Positions 47,341 to 60,260 of a stretch of 64,000 nt of DNA are shown here, piece after piece. Made by a program: the position numbers and the translations under genes. How positions within the stretch are numbered: the first letter of the stretch is position 1; each line of letters begins with the position of its first letter. Under the pieces are notes generated by a model. The model was not told where the DNA came from, did no database searches, and saw only the letters and a program-made list of their open reading frames with translations. The stretch comes from Ceriagrion tenellum (taxonomy: Eukaryota > Arthropoda > Insecta > Odonata > Coenagrionidae), in NCBI GenBank assembly GCA_963169105.1, contig OY720633.1, forward strand, positions 33,930,795 through 33,994,794, in the 5' to 3' direction.

Positions 47341-49080
47341 TGAAAGTTAATTTTTTTGCTGATGGCCTTCCGTTCGGAAGCATTTTTTTCTAGTTTCATT
47401 GTGTAAGGGATGGAAATGCTCTATTTCAAGTTTTGTCTTCGAATGTTCCCGTCGTATAAATAGTTTCTTACGTCATTGGATTCGGCCAATGCAATTCCGC
47501 AGGAAATCGAAGTTGCGTCGAAATAAATTTTAAATCAGCTTTTTTTATAGCTAGCACAAAATAATGATATGAAATTCACACAAAATGTGGGAAAAAGTGT
47601 ATATGTTGGCACGGTTTATTTTAAGATGATACAGCAGGCAACGCAGGAACAATGTTTCCCTTAAAAGCCATTTATTGAAATCTTCACAATTCATTTGAAG
47701 CGACTTTCGATTGATAAGATTCTACTCCCCTCTATTTTTTATATTACATTATTCTTAGGGGTAGTGTAATTGACAAAATGCTAGCATTAGTTCGTATGCC
47801 TCATAAATAAAGTTATTTGATATTTCATCTTGAAATTCATTGTCTTCTAACTTGTGTATCGTATTAATTTTACCAAAATTTGCAAAAGAGTTGTCTCACT
47901 AACACATGCGGTTTGTTACTTTCTCTAATTAGAAAAGGCCAAGAGCTGGGAGTCATTTTTAAGTTTTCCAGGCCTGCGAGCTCTTGATACTCTTTTTTCT
48001 TATGACAGAGAGAAATGAGATTATAGGCCGTCATCTAAAATACTTGCATTAAAGGTAATTGATTGATTTCTATGAATATTTTTACTATTTATTCTGGAAA
48101 ATTAAGAATATAAAAAATTAGTCACAACTGTTAAAGTTCCTTGTAAGAAGACAGCATGCTTTTGATGGCGGTATGACTGATTTCCTTGCAAACCATTGAG
48201 AACCAGATTTGTCAAAATATTTGTAGCCAATTTTATCTTAGCAATATCAACTGCATGGAACTGGTTAAATGACTCTCGATTTTGCAGAAAAATTTATGGA
48301 GACATTTAATGGTGGGCGTAAGACTTGCGGTATATAGCTTGATCATTTGATCAGTTTTAAAATGTAATATTGGAACATTACAAATTAATCGTTACTAGTC
48401 ATTCAACTAGTATTTTGTTCTTAAAAATGAGATTCTTTTCAATAAAATTTTTCTCTTTGAAACCTTATAAATGTATAATCAGCGCTAGTCCATCGACTTA
48501 CTATATAAAACGTGTGTTTCGTTGCCTTCCCAATCAGTTTTTTGCCCTAAAATCGCCGAGGGAATGAATTTGGATCATCCTGACAGGAGGGAAATATCTC
48601 TGCGCCGCCGTGAAACTTCGAAGAAAGCGTCTGTATAAAAAAAATCACCCTACCCATGACTTTAATTCTGATCTAAGCTAGATATTTTCCATAGAGCTGC
48701 CAAATGCACATTCCATTTGGCAGCCTACAAGTGGCCAACGAAGAATGAATTCATTTGCAAATATTTTATTTAAACGTAAAATTAAACCCTTTAGCAATTG
48801 ACTTTAGTTTACTAGATAATCTTTGGTAAACATCTTTAAAGATAAGCATAAATCTATTTAAGAAATGACTTTCTTGCTCGAAAGGGTAAACTCACCTTGG
48901 GCAAGATAATAGTTTCCCGTTTTTCGGGAACTGTACTGCATCATATACATCTATTTTAGAATACAAGGCTGCATCATCTAGGGAGGTTAACGTGATGGTT
49001 TTCCCTTTGCCATCCACATCGCAGGACTTCGGTCGATTCCGTGAACTTCACTCTCGCCCGAAGCCATACCAGAGAGGACT
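47341..49080. other. AT-rich non-coding stretch
   Basis: Contains a perfect 11-bp inverted repeat at 48,696-48,706/48,714-48,724. Nothing else was recognised. Confidence 0.45.
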
Positions 49081-49084
49081 CTGC

Positions 49085-49672
49085 CTGAGAGTTTTGGTAG
49101 AGAAAACTATAAATGTGATCAAGCCATTGTATGCCACATTCGTAAACCTGGAGAAAGGCTTCTAAAAAATCGAATGAAAAAACAATAACCCAATATAAGA
49201 AAGCGTTCATAGTAAAAAGACAACTGCTGTGTTCAAATAAGATATGACTACAAACTATTAAACAGTAAGTGAAAAAATTCGTGTGGAGCGGGGCACTCAA
49301 TGTATCGGAAGCATGGACCATAGGAAAGACAGGAGAGAACTGACTTGAAGCCGTCAATACCTGGTGCTGAGGATAAAATGGACGGACAAAATTAGAAATG
49401 ATGAAATTTACAGAAGGGTAGAAAAGGAAATGACCATGTGGAACACGATATAGAAAAGAAGAACCAGATGGATTTGGACACCCTGAGGCACAATGGGTTT
49501 GTGAGGAACACAGTCGAAGTAAAAATAGGGGGAAAATCTCCAGAGGAAGACCCAAGAATAAGTTCACGGAAAGTAAATAGGAAGCGCTACCAGGAAGTAA
49601 GGTAACTGGAATTTGATAGGGAAGGGTCGAGGGCTGGAGTCAACAAATCTTAGGATTTAACGACCAATGGTG
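49085..49672 (+). mobile_element. RTE-like fragment with internal deletion
   Basis: The plus-strand translation begins LRVLVEKTINVIKPLYATFV and NLEKGF, the first palm motif. It then jumps directly to AITQYKKAFIVKRQLLC of the distal connection region, so the rest of the polymerase, including YADD, is deleted. It continues in changing frames through NVSEAWTIGK, RRTRWIW, LRHNGFV-like and KRYQEV to an end near 49,672 closely matching the 3' ends at 54.44 and 58.43 kb. Many stops and shifts show age. Confidence 0.75.
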
Positions 49673-51200
49673 AAACTTCATTTGATTTTCACTATGACAG
49701 TCGATGGCATATTTATTCACTACTCAATATTTATTTTAATTTTGTTCATAAAGGTGTAAAAAGTATAAGCATATCACTTACAGTTGTGAGTAGCGAAGGT
49801 TAAGTTAATCGACAAATAAGATGATTTTCGCCCATATTAAATGGGATTTTCATGGTGAATTTTTTACATTGTAGCATAAGAGTTACATTTACTGTTTATG
49901 CGGAAATTTGAAATTATTTTTACTTTATTCCCAAGCTGTTAGCAGCGGCAGTCAATAATAGAATTATCTATCATAACTTGATCGAATCTCCTCTCCTCTT
50001 ACACTTACCATTTTATTAGTTATTTCCTAGAGTTGTTCTACATGGTGACATGTTAGTCCAATACTGGAGCCAAAAAGCCTGGACTTCTCTGTGGGGGGCA
50101 AAGATACATTATCCTGAAGTATAGCAAATTAGTGGTCTGATACTTTTCTTGGATGCTTAGAGTTGAGCGATTCTAAATCCGGGCCTCGAATCTGACAACC
50201 GTAGCAATCCAACCTTTGACGTATAGAGTATGATTATTAATGCTTACTTTGAAGCATTCTCTTAGATGGCAGTGAAGCCTTGATGATAACAGCAGCAGAT
50301 TATATAATATAGGAATTTGGAGTTATGAAGCATTGATGACAATATTTGACCAAATACCAAGGGTCAATTAGAATCGAGGAGAAGTCCTGCGAAGGGTTTG
50401 AGAGAACTGATGTATGATGGCAACAATTCTGCTGACGGAATGAAAAACTTAACAGTGCCATTTTTGTGACACGAGGGACTTGAAAACACGATTCAAATTG
50501 ATAAGAATGAGAATATCAAGGATGGAATACATTAGGCAATGAATATCTGAGAAATACCAAGGGTGGAATACATTAGACAAACAATCAAATACTATGAGGT
50601 GAAGAAAAGAATTGATCAGGTAATGGTAGAGGGGAGAATAGAGCTGAAACAAATCACTCCTCACTTTGATGAAGTGTGATGATGGTTTCGTCATCCGGGT
50701 GGGATATCAAATCTGAGTCTCAATTTTTTCTGCTCTATTCCGTATCCTCTCCTTGGGTCCACAATACTTGCACTCTTCCAAAACAAATTCTAATTTCGTA
50801 GAGTGCGTTCGTCCGACTAGCTGTGTCATCAGGTAGGTATATGTAAAACTATAATTCACAGAATATTTTGCATATTCCCTTACTGTTGGTTGTCGTTGTT
50901 CAAGGTCATGGTGAGAAAATTTGGTGGAGAGATTGAGGAAGTTTAGAGCCCAGTAGAACCCTGGAGCAAGGCTTGGACAAGGGTCGTTGACTTGTCGGAA
51001 AAAGAACAGGACGAGACAACTAAAGCAGCTACGTTCATTCCTTTTTCAGTCCCTGCTTTTCGATACAGTCCTAATAACAGGATAACAGACTTAAATGACG
51101 TTGAAAAAAAGACAACGATGGATGTACAGTGGTTGTGGATGTGATTAAGGGTTTTCTATTTATTCTTTGAAGATAGTAGTGAAATAATAAGCCAATAAAT
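49673..51200. other. Non-coding stretch with a short direct repeat
   Basis: A 25-bp motif occurs at 50,515-50,539 and again at 50,556-50,580 with about four differences. No other feature was recognised. Confidence 0.4.
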
Positions 51201-52420
51201 ATATCCGTTGAACTTAATCATGCCGTTCTGCCTTCACTCCTTTCTCCCTCTCTCGGCTAAATTCACTCTCGCACGCAGATCTCGTTCCGCCTCCGGTAAG
51301 CGCACTAAAGTACTCGTGTTTTGGAAGCACTTCTCCCGAGCCATAATGAGAGAAAAGCGGAGCCGCCGCATTCCTGAAGCACTAAACACCGCGGTCTCCG
51401 TCAGCTGTATGGAGCGCGCGCACTTGATCATTGCGGGGAGAAGGAAGAAAGCGGTCCCCGCGGACAAGCATGCCGCCTCGTCCGACCTTTTCCCTCGCCC
51501 CCGAAGAGGGCCCCGCACAAGGGAACGAGGCGCGATGCGGAGGACTGGAGAGGCTCGGAAGGAGGGAAAGATGAACGCGTGGGCCCAATTAGCCGCCTCA
51601 CATAAAACTCCCACCATCCCGTCTCTCGACTACCGATCCACCTCCTTCTCTGTTTCTCTTTCAGCCTCTTTCCTCCCCCCGTGTCCTCTATTCTTTTCTC
51701 CCGTCCAGTTTCATCTTTTAATCCGATCCGCTCTCGCGCATGCGCCAAGTTCTTTCGGCGCGCAACAATGAGGTCCCCACCGCCATTGCGTTGAACTCGA
51801 GGGGTGCGGCCTCTCCTTTTGAGAACCTCCGGAGATATTCCCTTTTCTCAATAAATAAATATATCTTATTAACTTCGTCCTTCTCACTCTCTCTCTTTCT
51901 CCCTCCATCCCCCCGCACGGATTGCGTACCGCCTCCCTTGGCTACCGCCGCCGCCGACGCCGTGGTCTCTTCTTCCAGCGAGCGAGCTGAGAAGGAATGA
52001 ATAACGCGAGAGCCTGGGTGGGGATTCATTGTGGTGCTGTCCAGGCGGTCGCGTTCCGACGCCCGCTAAAACCCTTTCTCCTCTTTACGCTTCCGCCTCG
52101 TCCGGCGCTTTTTATTTCCACTCGTTGGAAGCGATGGTTTTGGTCAACTTCATTGTGCTCCTAACCTTCCTTTCACCCTCTCGCTTTGTACTGGGAGCGG
52201 AGGATGAGAGTTCGGAAAAAGGATAAAATGCACCGCGGAAGACCTTTCCATAATTCTCTCCCTCTCTTCGTAATATTTTTTCAACCCTTTTGCGAACCCA
52301 TTCGCTTTTGTCGCCCACGCCGCTAACAATTGTGCCGGCGCTGTTCGGCGAATGAACCTCCCCTCTCCCCCCCGCCCTCCCCCGCCGACCGAGTCGAATA
52401 CTTGCCACCGAACTAGCCGA
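51200..52420. promoter_or_regulatory. GC/CpG-rich island, possible promoter
   Basis: Over 1.2 kb the sequence is CpG-rich with several overlapping frames on both strands (up to 187 codons on plus at 51,208-51,771), none with a recognisable domain. It contains a (CT)n tract near 51,887-51,900 and short CpG clusters. Such a block is a plausible promoter region, but no transcript evidence exists in the sequence. Confidence 0.35.
52134..52226 (+). CDS. Candidate short signal-peptide frame
   Basis: ATG at 52,134 starts a 30-codon frame, MVLVNFIVLLTFLSPSRFVL then GAEDESSEKG, with the profile of a secretory signal peptide followed by an acidic start of a mature chain. It lies at the edge of the CpG-rich island. 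It ends at TAA (52,224) and I found no convincing splice donor before the stop. It may be a chance frame or an upstream piece of a secreted-protein gene whose donor I missed. Confidence 0.15.
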   Translation: MVLVNFIVLLTFLSPSRFVLGAEDESSEKG

Positions 52421-54430
52421 CAACACACCCAGTTTCTTATCATCAACTCACGGGAAAACGCTCCCTCACACGAACTAGATGTTCACCCCAGTACGAGAAT
52501 TGATGATGAGGGGCGGATCTTACTTCCCTCAAAGGAATAACTTGGCGTATCACGCATTCACCGGCTACTGATGAGTGCGACAGTACCGATAGTCGGCACA
52601 CCGTGGTTCGGCTCACCAATTGATGTCGGAGAAAATTTTTCTCCTGGATTTCGCACCGTTATATTTTTCAATCATTGCATAATTGATGGTCTTCTTTCAT
52701 TTACAATGCAATATCCAAAAACAGTTCCGCCAGCTAGTCTGAAGGCGCAATGACCGAAGATTTAGTCACACATGTTAAGCATGCCTGTGTTGATACCATT
52801 ATCAAACGTTTGAATGCCGAATTACTCATCAGTCATAATTTCTCAATATTATTTTGCATAATTTTCTTATCTTCTTTTCTTTTCATAAACTTCTCTGCAT
52901 TAAGAGAAAGTATTATTGCAAACATTTTATAGAAGATCTTTCCAATGGCTCGATTTTTTTCCATCGCACAGTCTATTCAAGCTTTTTCGTGGCACCCACA
53001 GCTTTCCATCTTAGTGAGTCCATTCATTTAGATAAAAAGTTTTTAATGTATTGTATCACGAGCCAAACAATCTTCCTGATACTATAGAGAATAAGTCTAA
53101 CGCAATACAACTTTTAATGCATCTTATTAGAGGCATTCGTTACTTCCCCCGCTTCCCTCGACTCATGCAGAGGAATAGGACATTCCGGTTGAACATCGCA
53201 CACTTCAGGTGGCATTCTAAGAAAGACGCGGCGGTTAATTGCGTCTTCGGTTGTTGCGCAGGAGGCGAGAGATGATTAAGACGGAGAGGGTGGTATAATT
53301 CACGCCTCCAAGAGGGCATAACAAGGAGAAATTTATGTCCCCTTCACGGCGGGAAATTCCCGTCGAGTACGGTCTCAAAGCGGTCATGAGCACACGTATG
53401 AGTGATTTCGCTGAAAAGGAGAATGGTGCGTGGTGCCAGATTCACTTACTCCTGAGTGAAGAGAAGCTAAAGCGTTACTAAAGCGCCGTGCCATCTCTAG
53501 TGTGGCTTGATCATTGTAAGTTATGGAGCGGCAGTGTGGTTGGCGTTCGTGCTCTCGGTACATCGGCAGTCGAGGTCACCTCCAACTGTGTAAGTTGTCG
53601 CTCTCAATTATGTCCCGAAATGACAAACACATCATCCGTTGTAGAGCAAGACTCGCCCGCCAGAGATAATGGGACAGTATGTCATTGATCATATACTATA
53701 TCAACCTTCTTCCACAGAAATATTGCACATTATCTTTAAAAAGAAATACTTCATAATATAAAGGAATATAATGCCGTAGCTTAGAGGGAATGGGCGAATT
53801 CTTTCGATTGCATTAGCGCACAGACAGTTTGCAGTTGGTGAATTAGGTCCAACGCACAACTTAACGATACGTTTAAATAGACAACAAAATTCATCCCTTG
53901 GTTGAATCTTTTTCATGTCATTCTACCAATCTATTTGGCTTTCCGAGAAAATCTGCGGGATATACAATCGATTATCCCGAGCTTATTTGGATAGAATTCA
54001 TTCTCCATGACCAAATGCTACATATAATCACGAGAGATTTACTGATGAGGTATGTACCGTAAATATTGTAGGTTCGACAATTTTATTCATATATACTCAA
54101 TAATCTGCAAGTTTTATGCGCTGTATAGGATGGTGATCCACTCAAAACTTCGGCAACCAAAGGTACGGGTTCTCCCGGAGCAGGTGATCGTTTTTTTCTG
54201 AATTTATTCCGTCAGGTTATGAAAGTTTTGTAACTCCATCATCCTCTGACATGAATTGATGAATTTTAATTTAAATGTGATGAAAAATACATTAATTTGA
54301 TAAAGTTTGGGGAAAATTTTACCTGAAAGCCTAAAATTGATTTTACCATGTTCGCGTACATTCCCTCTCATCAATACGTTAACCATCAAAATGCAACGAC
54401 TGATTCTCTAAACGCAGTGGTTTCTTGGTT
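52421..54430. other. Non-coding stretch, nothing firm
   Basis: Balanced patches at 53,230-53,680 carry short frames without motifs. The rest is AT-rich. Confidence 0.4.
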
Positions 54431-54439
54431 TCACATCTT

Positions 54440-55065
54440 TCATGTTCATTCATTCATTGGCTGTTTAATTTTAAGATTAGTTTACTGCAGCCCTCCACCC
54501 TTCCCTATCTAATGCTGGTTCACTCCTCCTCTCAACTCCTGGTATTTCATCCTATATGCTTTCCTCTTTATTTGGTCTATGAACTTATTCCTGGGTCTTC
54601 CTCTGAGGACTTTTCCCTCTATTTTGCCTTCAATTATGTTCTTCACAAACTCATTTTGTCTCAGGGTGTGTCCAATCCATCTTGTTCTTATTTTCTCTAT
54701 CGTGTTCCATAGGGTCCTTCTTCGGGTCGTTCGGGTTCTAATCTTCTGTACACTTCATAATTTCTTATTTTGTCCGTCCATTTTGTCTTCAGCACCCTCG
54801 TCCAGCACCAGGGTTCGAAGGCTTCTATTCTATTCTGTAGTACTTCTAGTCAGCTTTTCCAATGGTCCATGCTTAAGATCCGTAGAATGCTACGCTCCAC
54901 CCGAATGTTTTCACATTGTTTCCTGGTTTGTAGTTTTTTTTCCCATGAACGCCATCTTAGTTTGGGCTATTCTCCACTTCATGTCCGTTGTACTTCTTCC
55001 GTCCCACGTGATGGTACTTCTCAGATTCTTCATAGTGGATCAGTTAATTCCAGGTTGTGAAGTTT
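54440..55065 (-). mobile_element. RTE-like retrotransposon 3' fragment with AATG tail
   Basis: On the minus strand the reading goes from MKNLRSTITWDGRSTTDMKW and IAQTKMAFMGKK, through a decayed middle, to RTLWNTIEKIRTRWIGHTLR, NEFVKNIIEGKIEGK, LRGRPRNKFIDQIKRKAY and REGWRAAVN. It ends with a short (AATG)n tail at about 54,443-54,458. The endonuclease and polymerase palm are missing. Open frames on the opposite (plus) strand here are shadows of this coding sequence. Confidence 0.85.
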
Positions 55066-55241
55066 CCTCAACGTTGGTTCCATCCTGAGAGAACAGTTGG
55101 CAAATGGTTGTGGCTTTTCTGGTTGGTAACTTATTATGTATATTTATTGATCAAAATCATCCAACCGGATAAGTCTACGGTACTTTATCTTGAATATGCC
55201 TCTTATTTAATGGTTTAACATTTAGTTTTTTATCCTCCTAC

Positions 55242-55427
55242 CTTGTCCATAAAGAATAATCATATGAATTTTTGGAGTCGTTATGTCCACTCTTAGTGCC
55301 TTTATCCGGAAATTGACTTTGCAGTAGCTGTTGTTGCTGCTGTTGAATCAGGCTCCGGGGACATTCCATGTCGGCCTTTCGATAGTTTTGAAGCTTACAA
55401 TCTGCAAACATTCCAATCGCCTTCGAT
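55242..55427 (-). CDS. Candidate internal coding exon with polyglutamine run
   Basis: On the minus strand the frame is open across a 186-bp segment bounded by an acceptor-like TTTATATCTATTCAG before 55,427 and a donor-like ACAAG/GTAGGAGG after 55,242. The exon starts and ends in the same phase (one base completes a codon at the start, two are left at the end), so its length is a multiple of three. It encodes SKAIGMFADCKLQNYRKADM, ECPRSLI, a six-residue Gln run from mixed CAA/CAG codons and a polar tail KSGHNDSKNSYDYSLWT. Mixed Gln codons argue against a simple microsatellite. No known domain is recognised, and no sibling exon was found. It is the best host-gene candidate here. Confidence 0.42.
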
Positions 55428-55442
55428 CTGAATAGATATAAA

Positions 55443-56085
55443 CTCACTGCATTGCAGAGTAATTATTATCAACATTGGACTCTTTTGGTAAAAACGGATT
55501 CGAATCTGAGAGTCGTCGATGTGCAAATTTCACTTTGTTTCCATCAATTCTACATAAATTCACTCTTACATGGCGATAAAGGTGTTGGAATTACTCTTTG
55601 TCGCTCTCAATTTATTGCAAGATTCGTATATTATGCTTGAAGTATCTTCCGATTGGTAGTAAAAGTTAGAACAAAAATATTTCAGATTAAATTAATGCAA
55701 CAATATCTGTCAATCGCTGAGAAAATTCATTGCTATACAGTTTACAAAGTAAATTTTCAGTTTTACAATAAATTAAACTGTTTTTAGCGTGGTCGGAAGG
55801 CTAAAATCATGGAGTAGTAAGATATATATCTAAAAAATTGACATTTTCAATATCAACTATATTTACCTGAGGAATAACGAAATTTGCAGATGGTCATTGG
55901 TCAAGATCGTGATAAGCATATCTACTAAGCACATCGAGAAAATGTATTTATATATTCTTTCATATAGCCATTCACCCCTAAACGTTGTCGATTGTAGTAA
56001 GTGCCAAAAGTATATGCGCTTGTGTGGAGCTTTGGCCAGCTTAGCATTCTGCGGAATAGTTTCGTTATCGTGTCGCATTTGAGAC
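55443..56085. other. AT-rich non-coding stretch
   Basis: Nothing recognised. If the exon at 55,242-55,427 is real, this is intron upstream of it. Confidence 0.4.
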
Positions 56086-56089
56086 GGTC

Positions 56090-57660
56090 GTTTCACCCCC
56101 TCGTAAGGGAGCGGTTAATATTTATTCCCACACCGCTTAAGGAAGTCGTGTCACTCGATTGGACGCGGAGTGAAGCCTTAAAACAGCCATCGCCTCCACC
56201 CCCTCTGCCATCGAAAACCCACCGTCCCCCCACCTTTTATCTATCTGTTCCTCCATTTCCGATTCCATTTCGCCTCGCTTTGTAATCGAGGGATTGAGAG
56301 AAAGCCGCACCACCGCCCCGGCGTGCGTGAGTCCGTACTCCGCTTAGATATTAACAAAGCAATCTCTGCTCCAATGTCCCCACTCCACTGCACTGCCTCC
56401 CTCACCCTCCCCAACCCCTACCGTAGGACTTTGGCACGAAAACCGGCCGCGTGCCAGTGGGAGTAGAGGGGAGTATGAACAAAAGAGCATCGACGACCGC
56501 ACCTCCCTAAAGCAGACGTCAGAGGGCCGCGTGCGTTTTGAATACGACGCCGTCCCGGGTCCCGTGGCACACCCGACTCGAACACATAGTGACGGAGGGA
56601 CAAAAGCCAGGGGGAGGGAAGGGGGGGCGAAGGAGGGATGTGTACATCGGACGTGCAGTGCGATTGGATTAGGGAGGGTTTCTTTTTAAGCGACGCGTGC
56701 TGCCTTGTTTACACAGCATCCCCGATGCCGGCGATAAAGGGATAGGGAGGGGTAAGAGATGGAGAAAAGCGGGAGATATGCGCTTGGGGGAGAGGGCTTT
56801 GGCCAAGTTTATCTCCGGCGCACGCCCGATTAAAGGCTGCTCCCACATCAATCGGGAGATTTTTAACATTCCTCTCTCTATTCCGTCCCTCCCTCCCTCC
56901 GTGGGTCCCTCAAACGTTTAACCCTCACCCTCCCATCCACATCCAGCGGACTGACTCGTAACCGTCCCCTCTTTCATGACACACCCATGTCATCATTTTC
57001 CTTCGTACTCTCTTGCCCGCCGCTTTCCCGTCGCTCAAATTCACTCCTCTGACGCCCTTCCCATACGCCCAGTGGCACGCGTGTAGTGTAACATACCCCA
57101 GCTATCTTAAGTACGAAATACCTCTTATAAAATAAACCACTGTCTTCTCTGCTTGACACTCTCCCGCGCATTCGACCGCCACCCCCCAACAGCTGAACAA
57201 AGAACAGAGCCGCTCACGTCACACTTCTCTTCAAATAGGTACCTCATAATGACGCACGATAAATTTTTAAATTTTTCGATTACGTCTTTTCATTCTGTTC
57301 TCGACATCAATCGCCGGCGTTTATCTCAGAATCGCCTCCCCTCTCTCTTTCCCCGGCGCTCCCAAAGGACACTTGGCAGTATTTTATTTTTAATTAAAGC
57401 AATCCCGAATTTCAATGTTCGATCGCGATAAAAATAAAAGTAGGATTACAACCGTCCCGGTCTGCTTTCGTTCAAACACTCTCTCTCTCTCTCGACCTGC
57501 CCCGCCCCTTCCGCGTCCCGTGCTTAGCGGCAATCCCCACGGCGACCATTTCATCTTCCCAGCATGCTCGCCCACCCGCCCGTCTGCCTGCCTTTTAATA
57601 GTTTGCAATGGAACTCGCTTTTGTAGATTTTGACCCCCTTTTTGATCTCTCCGGAGCTTT
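56090..57660. promoter_or_regulatory. GC-rich island, possible promoter
   Basis: About 1.5 kb of GC/CpG-elevated sequence with pyrimidine tracts, including a (CT)n run at 57,479-57,493. It lies upstream, in minus-strand terms, of the candidate exon at 55.2-55.4 kb, which would suit a promoter for that gene; this link is inference. Frames here (for example 57,390-57,665 minus) have no domain. Confidence 0.3.
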
Positions 57661-58400
57661 ATCACAGAATGGATTCCATCATTTCAATTCTGGGTTCTTG
57701 CTCCATTTCCAATTTTTTTAAATAAATTTATACAGAGGATACAAGGGTATACAGGCTCACAATTAATTCTATAAGAGGGGTTTGTCAGTGATTGATGCCG
57801 AAAATAAAATTAAAAGGTAGAATTGATAACCTCCACCGGTCTTACCGCTTTAAACATGAAATAAGTTCCAAAATAGATGGAAGTATTTTTAAATCATCAA
57901 AAGTCTTTATATTGCAGGTGAAGATGAAGTACATGAATTTTTTATGTGCCTCCATTTAATGAGAATTACTTGTTTAGCCCAAAAATTTTTCAACAAATAC
58001 CCCGTGGGAAGGGAATTTAAAAAAAATAGAAAAACATTTTGAACATTGAAAAATATTCTAGCCGGCGTCAGAATTAGGGTAAAAAGGTCGATATGGTCGG
58101 AATAAAAGTTCATATCAATTCTTAAGCAATATTATCCAATAGGTAATTACAACTTACAAATACGAGTATTACAAATTAAAAATATCGCTATTCTTCTGAA
58201 AATTATAAAATATATATTTATGATTTTGATGTACTTGTGAACTTATGGAGAGATCATGGCCATTTACACGTAAAATGTTTCGTAAGCCTTCTCCCTTTCA
58301 TAATTAATTATCACATATTACCACGGGTAATCTCCTAATCACCTTTCGGGATATTTTCCCTCCAGTCTCTATGGTTGACATTTGATCCTTTTGTACAAGT
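57661..58400. other. AT-rich non-coding stretch
   Basis: Nothing recognised. Confidence 0.45.
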
Positions 58401-58404
58401 TAGA

Positions 58405-58600
58405 TAACCTTCATCATTGGCCGTTTAATCCTAAGATTGGTTGACTGCAGCCCGCCACCCTTTCCTACCTAATGTTAGTTGCCTTACTTCCAGATAGCTC
58501 TTCTTATGTACTTCCCTCTTTATTTGATGCATTAACGGGAATTTATCCTGATTCTTTCTCTGGGAACTTGGGAACATCCAGAAATATGTTCATAGACCAA
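58405..58600 (-). mobile_element. RTE-like 3'-end remnant
   Basis: The stretch from about 58,412 to 58,480 closely resembles 54,450-54,530, sharing the TTGGCCGTTTAATCCTAAGA-type block and CTGCAGCCCGCCACCC region. Similarity continues weakly to about 58,570. It is the 3' end of the same RTE-like family as 49.1 and 54.4 kb. Confidence 0.65.
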
Positions 58601-60120
58601 AAAATTGGGAAAGAACATGGGAAGAGCTACCGTACTAAACTTATATATCCTTATTAAACGAATAAGTCGTAGGACCATATGATGATATTCTTTGATGTAA
58701 ATTACGCCATGTAGGTTCGGTGTCTAAAGTAGATGCAACTGCAAAGGAGAATTCCTAATACATATTCAATTTCCTAAGTTATGAAGCTTTCCGTAGATAC
58801 TTTTTCGTATTCTAGTCTTATTGGTGAATAAAAAATTATATAATGAGCAATACTGTTTCAAATTTAAGATTTTAATAAGAATGTCAGAGCAAATACTGGA
58901 GAGTACTTTGACAACAGATTTTGAGCTTATTTTTTGTACCTTTATATTTCCATTTTAACCACGAATTTAATTCCACCTTCTTTCATTTTCATTTAGAATC
59001 TTATCCCACGAGAAAATCTTGAATCGTGTGTTAAATTGTCAAATTGCTGAAGAATGGTTATTTTGGGGGCCAGGAGAAAAAAGTGGATAGTCCTAAAAAG
59101 CATTTTCTATGGTTTAATGGAAATATCCAGTGGTGTTCACATTATTATAGTTTGCTAGAAAGGAGAATTTGTGATGTTCAAACGCATCATATCGTGCGCA
59201 GAGAAATCTGAATTACGTTTTGGAATTGATTATGTAGGTAATTGAACGGGAGATACGCTGAATAGACCAAAGTCCTACCCAAAATTTCCCAACTCGTTTA
59301 TAAGTTTTTGAAATGGCTGGAAACATGTCAGTGCTAAAATTTAATTTAAATAATTCATAAATGTTCTGTTACAGATACCATATGATGACCAATAAACTCA
59401 TCACTGGTCGAATCCATCTGACTGCCTTGCATATTGTCAGTAAATTTGAGGAAGGATTTATAGTTCTGTTAAAATTAATATTTATTTTATTTTTTACCTA
59501 ACTCTCCAAGTTGAACCACACATTACGAATTGAAAAAGGCTCTATCGTATGCCCCATTTAGTATTTACTGATTGTGACGAAAGGATGTTTAATAATACCC
59601 TTTGTTACACATGCTCATCTTCAATTGGTGTTATCTCATTCCTTTTTGTTTTTACTATTCCATTATACTCGATCTCAGTCCACAGTTTAAAATGCCTTAC
59701 ATCCGATAAATATCCTACTATATCACTATTTTAAGTGACAGATAGGTGATTTTATTGGTTATTTCATGCTATAGAAAACCGTCGACCTATTATCTCTCGG
59801 ATTGGATAGCCCGCTTGAAGAAAATTATGCGCGATAAAAATCTTCATTACTCATCAAGGGCATTTAATCAACCAGTGAGGGCAAAAAAGAAATCAGACTC
59901 CACCCAGATAACTCCAAGGAAATAAAGACGGGCTTTTATGATCCCTATAAACAGATCTTGGGAAGCATTAAAAGAGGGAGATAATTTTTTGACTTATTTC
60001 CTCTGAAATTATTTTCCCATCGCGTAGAATCACCGCAGTGCAAATACTCGTCTTTTTTCATGTATTTCATGTTACGAGCCGATGGATCAGAATATCGGAT
60101 ATATTCGAATCCGATATGAC
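58601..60120. other. AT-rich non-coding stretch
   Basis: No gene, RNA or element recognised. Confidence 0.45.
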
Positions 60121-60124
60121 CCTT

Positions 60125-60260
60125 TCTAGGTAGCGTAGCGGTTTATGTATTGGTCCGGATATCCAGAAGGTCCGTGGTTCGACTCCCGGTCCAAGTCGTT
60201 CTCGTCACCGTTTCTTCGTACCACTACTTTAGTTACTTCCGGATAAATTTATATTACGCT
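60125..60260 (+). mobile_element. tRNA-derived SINE
   Basis: An A-box-like GGTAGCGTAGCGGTTTATG (about 60,129-60,147) is followed by a perfect-looking B-box GGTTCGACTCC (60,176-60,186) at normal tRNA spacing. Flanking stems are degenerate and the sequence continues into a non-tRNA body, so it is a SINE or tRNA pseudogene rather than a functional tRNA. The 3' end is uncertain. Confidence 0.6.

Noticed and set aside
48974..49567. 197-codon minus-strand hydrophobic frame
   Set aside because: It is antisense to the RTE-like fragment on the plus strand and has no independent features.
51208..51771. 187-codon plus-strand frame in a CpG-rich island
   Set aside because: Arg/Ser-rich, no domain, overlapped by open frames on the other strand; insufficient for a gene call.
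54425..55088. Plus-strand frames of up to 169 codons, membrane-like
   Set aside because: Shadow frames of the minus-strand RTE-like coding fragment.
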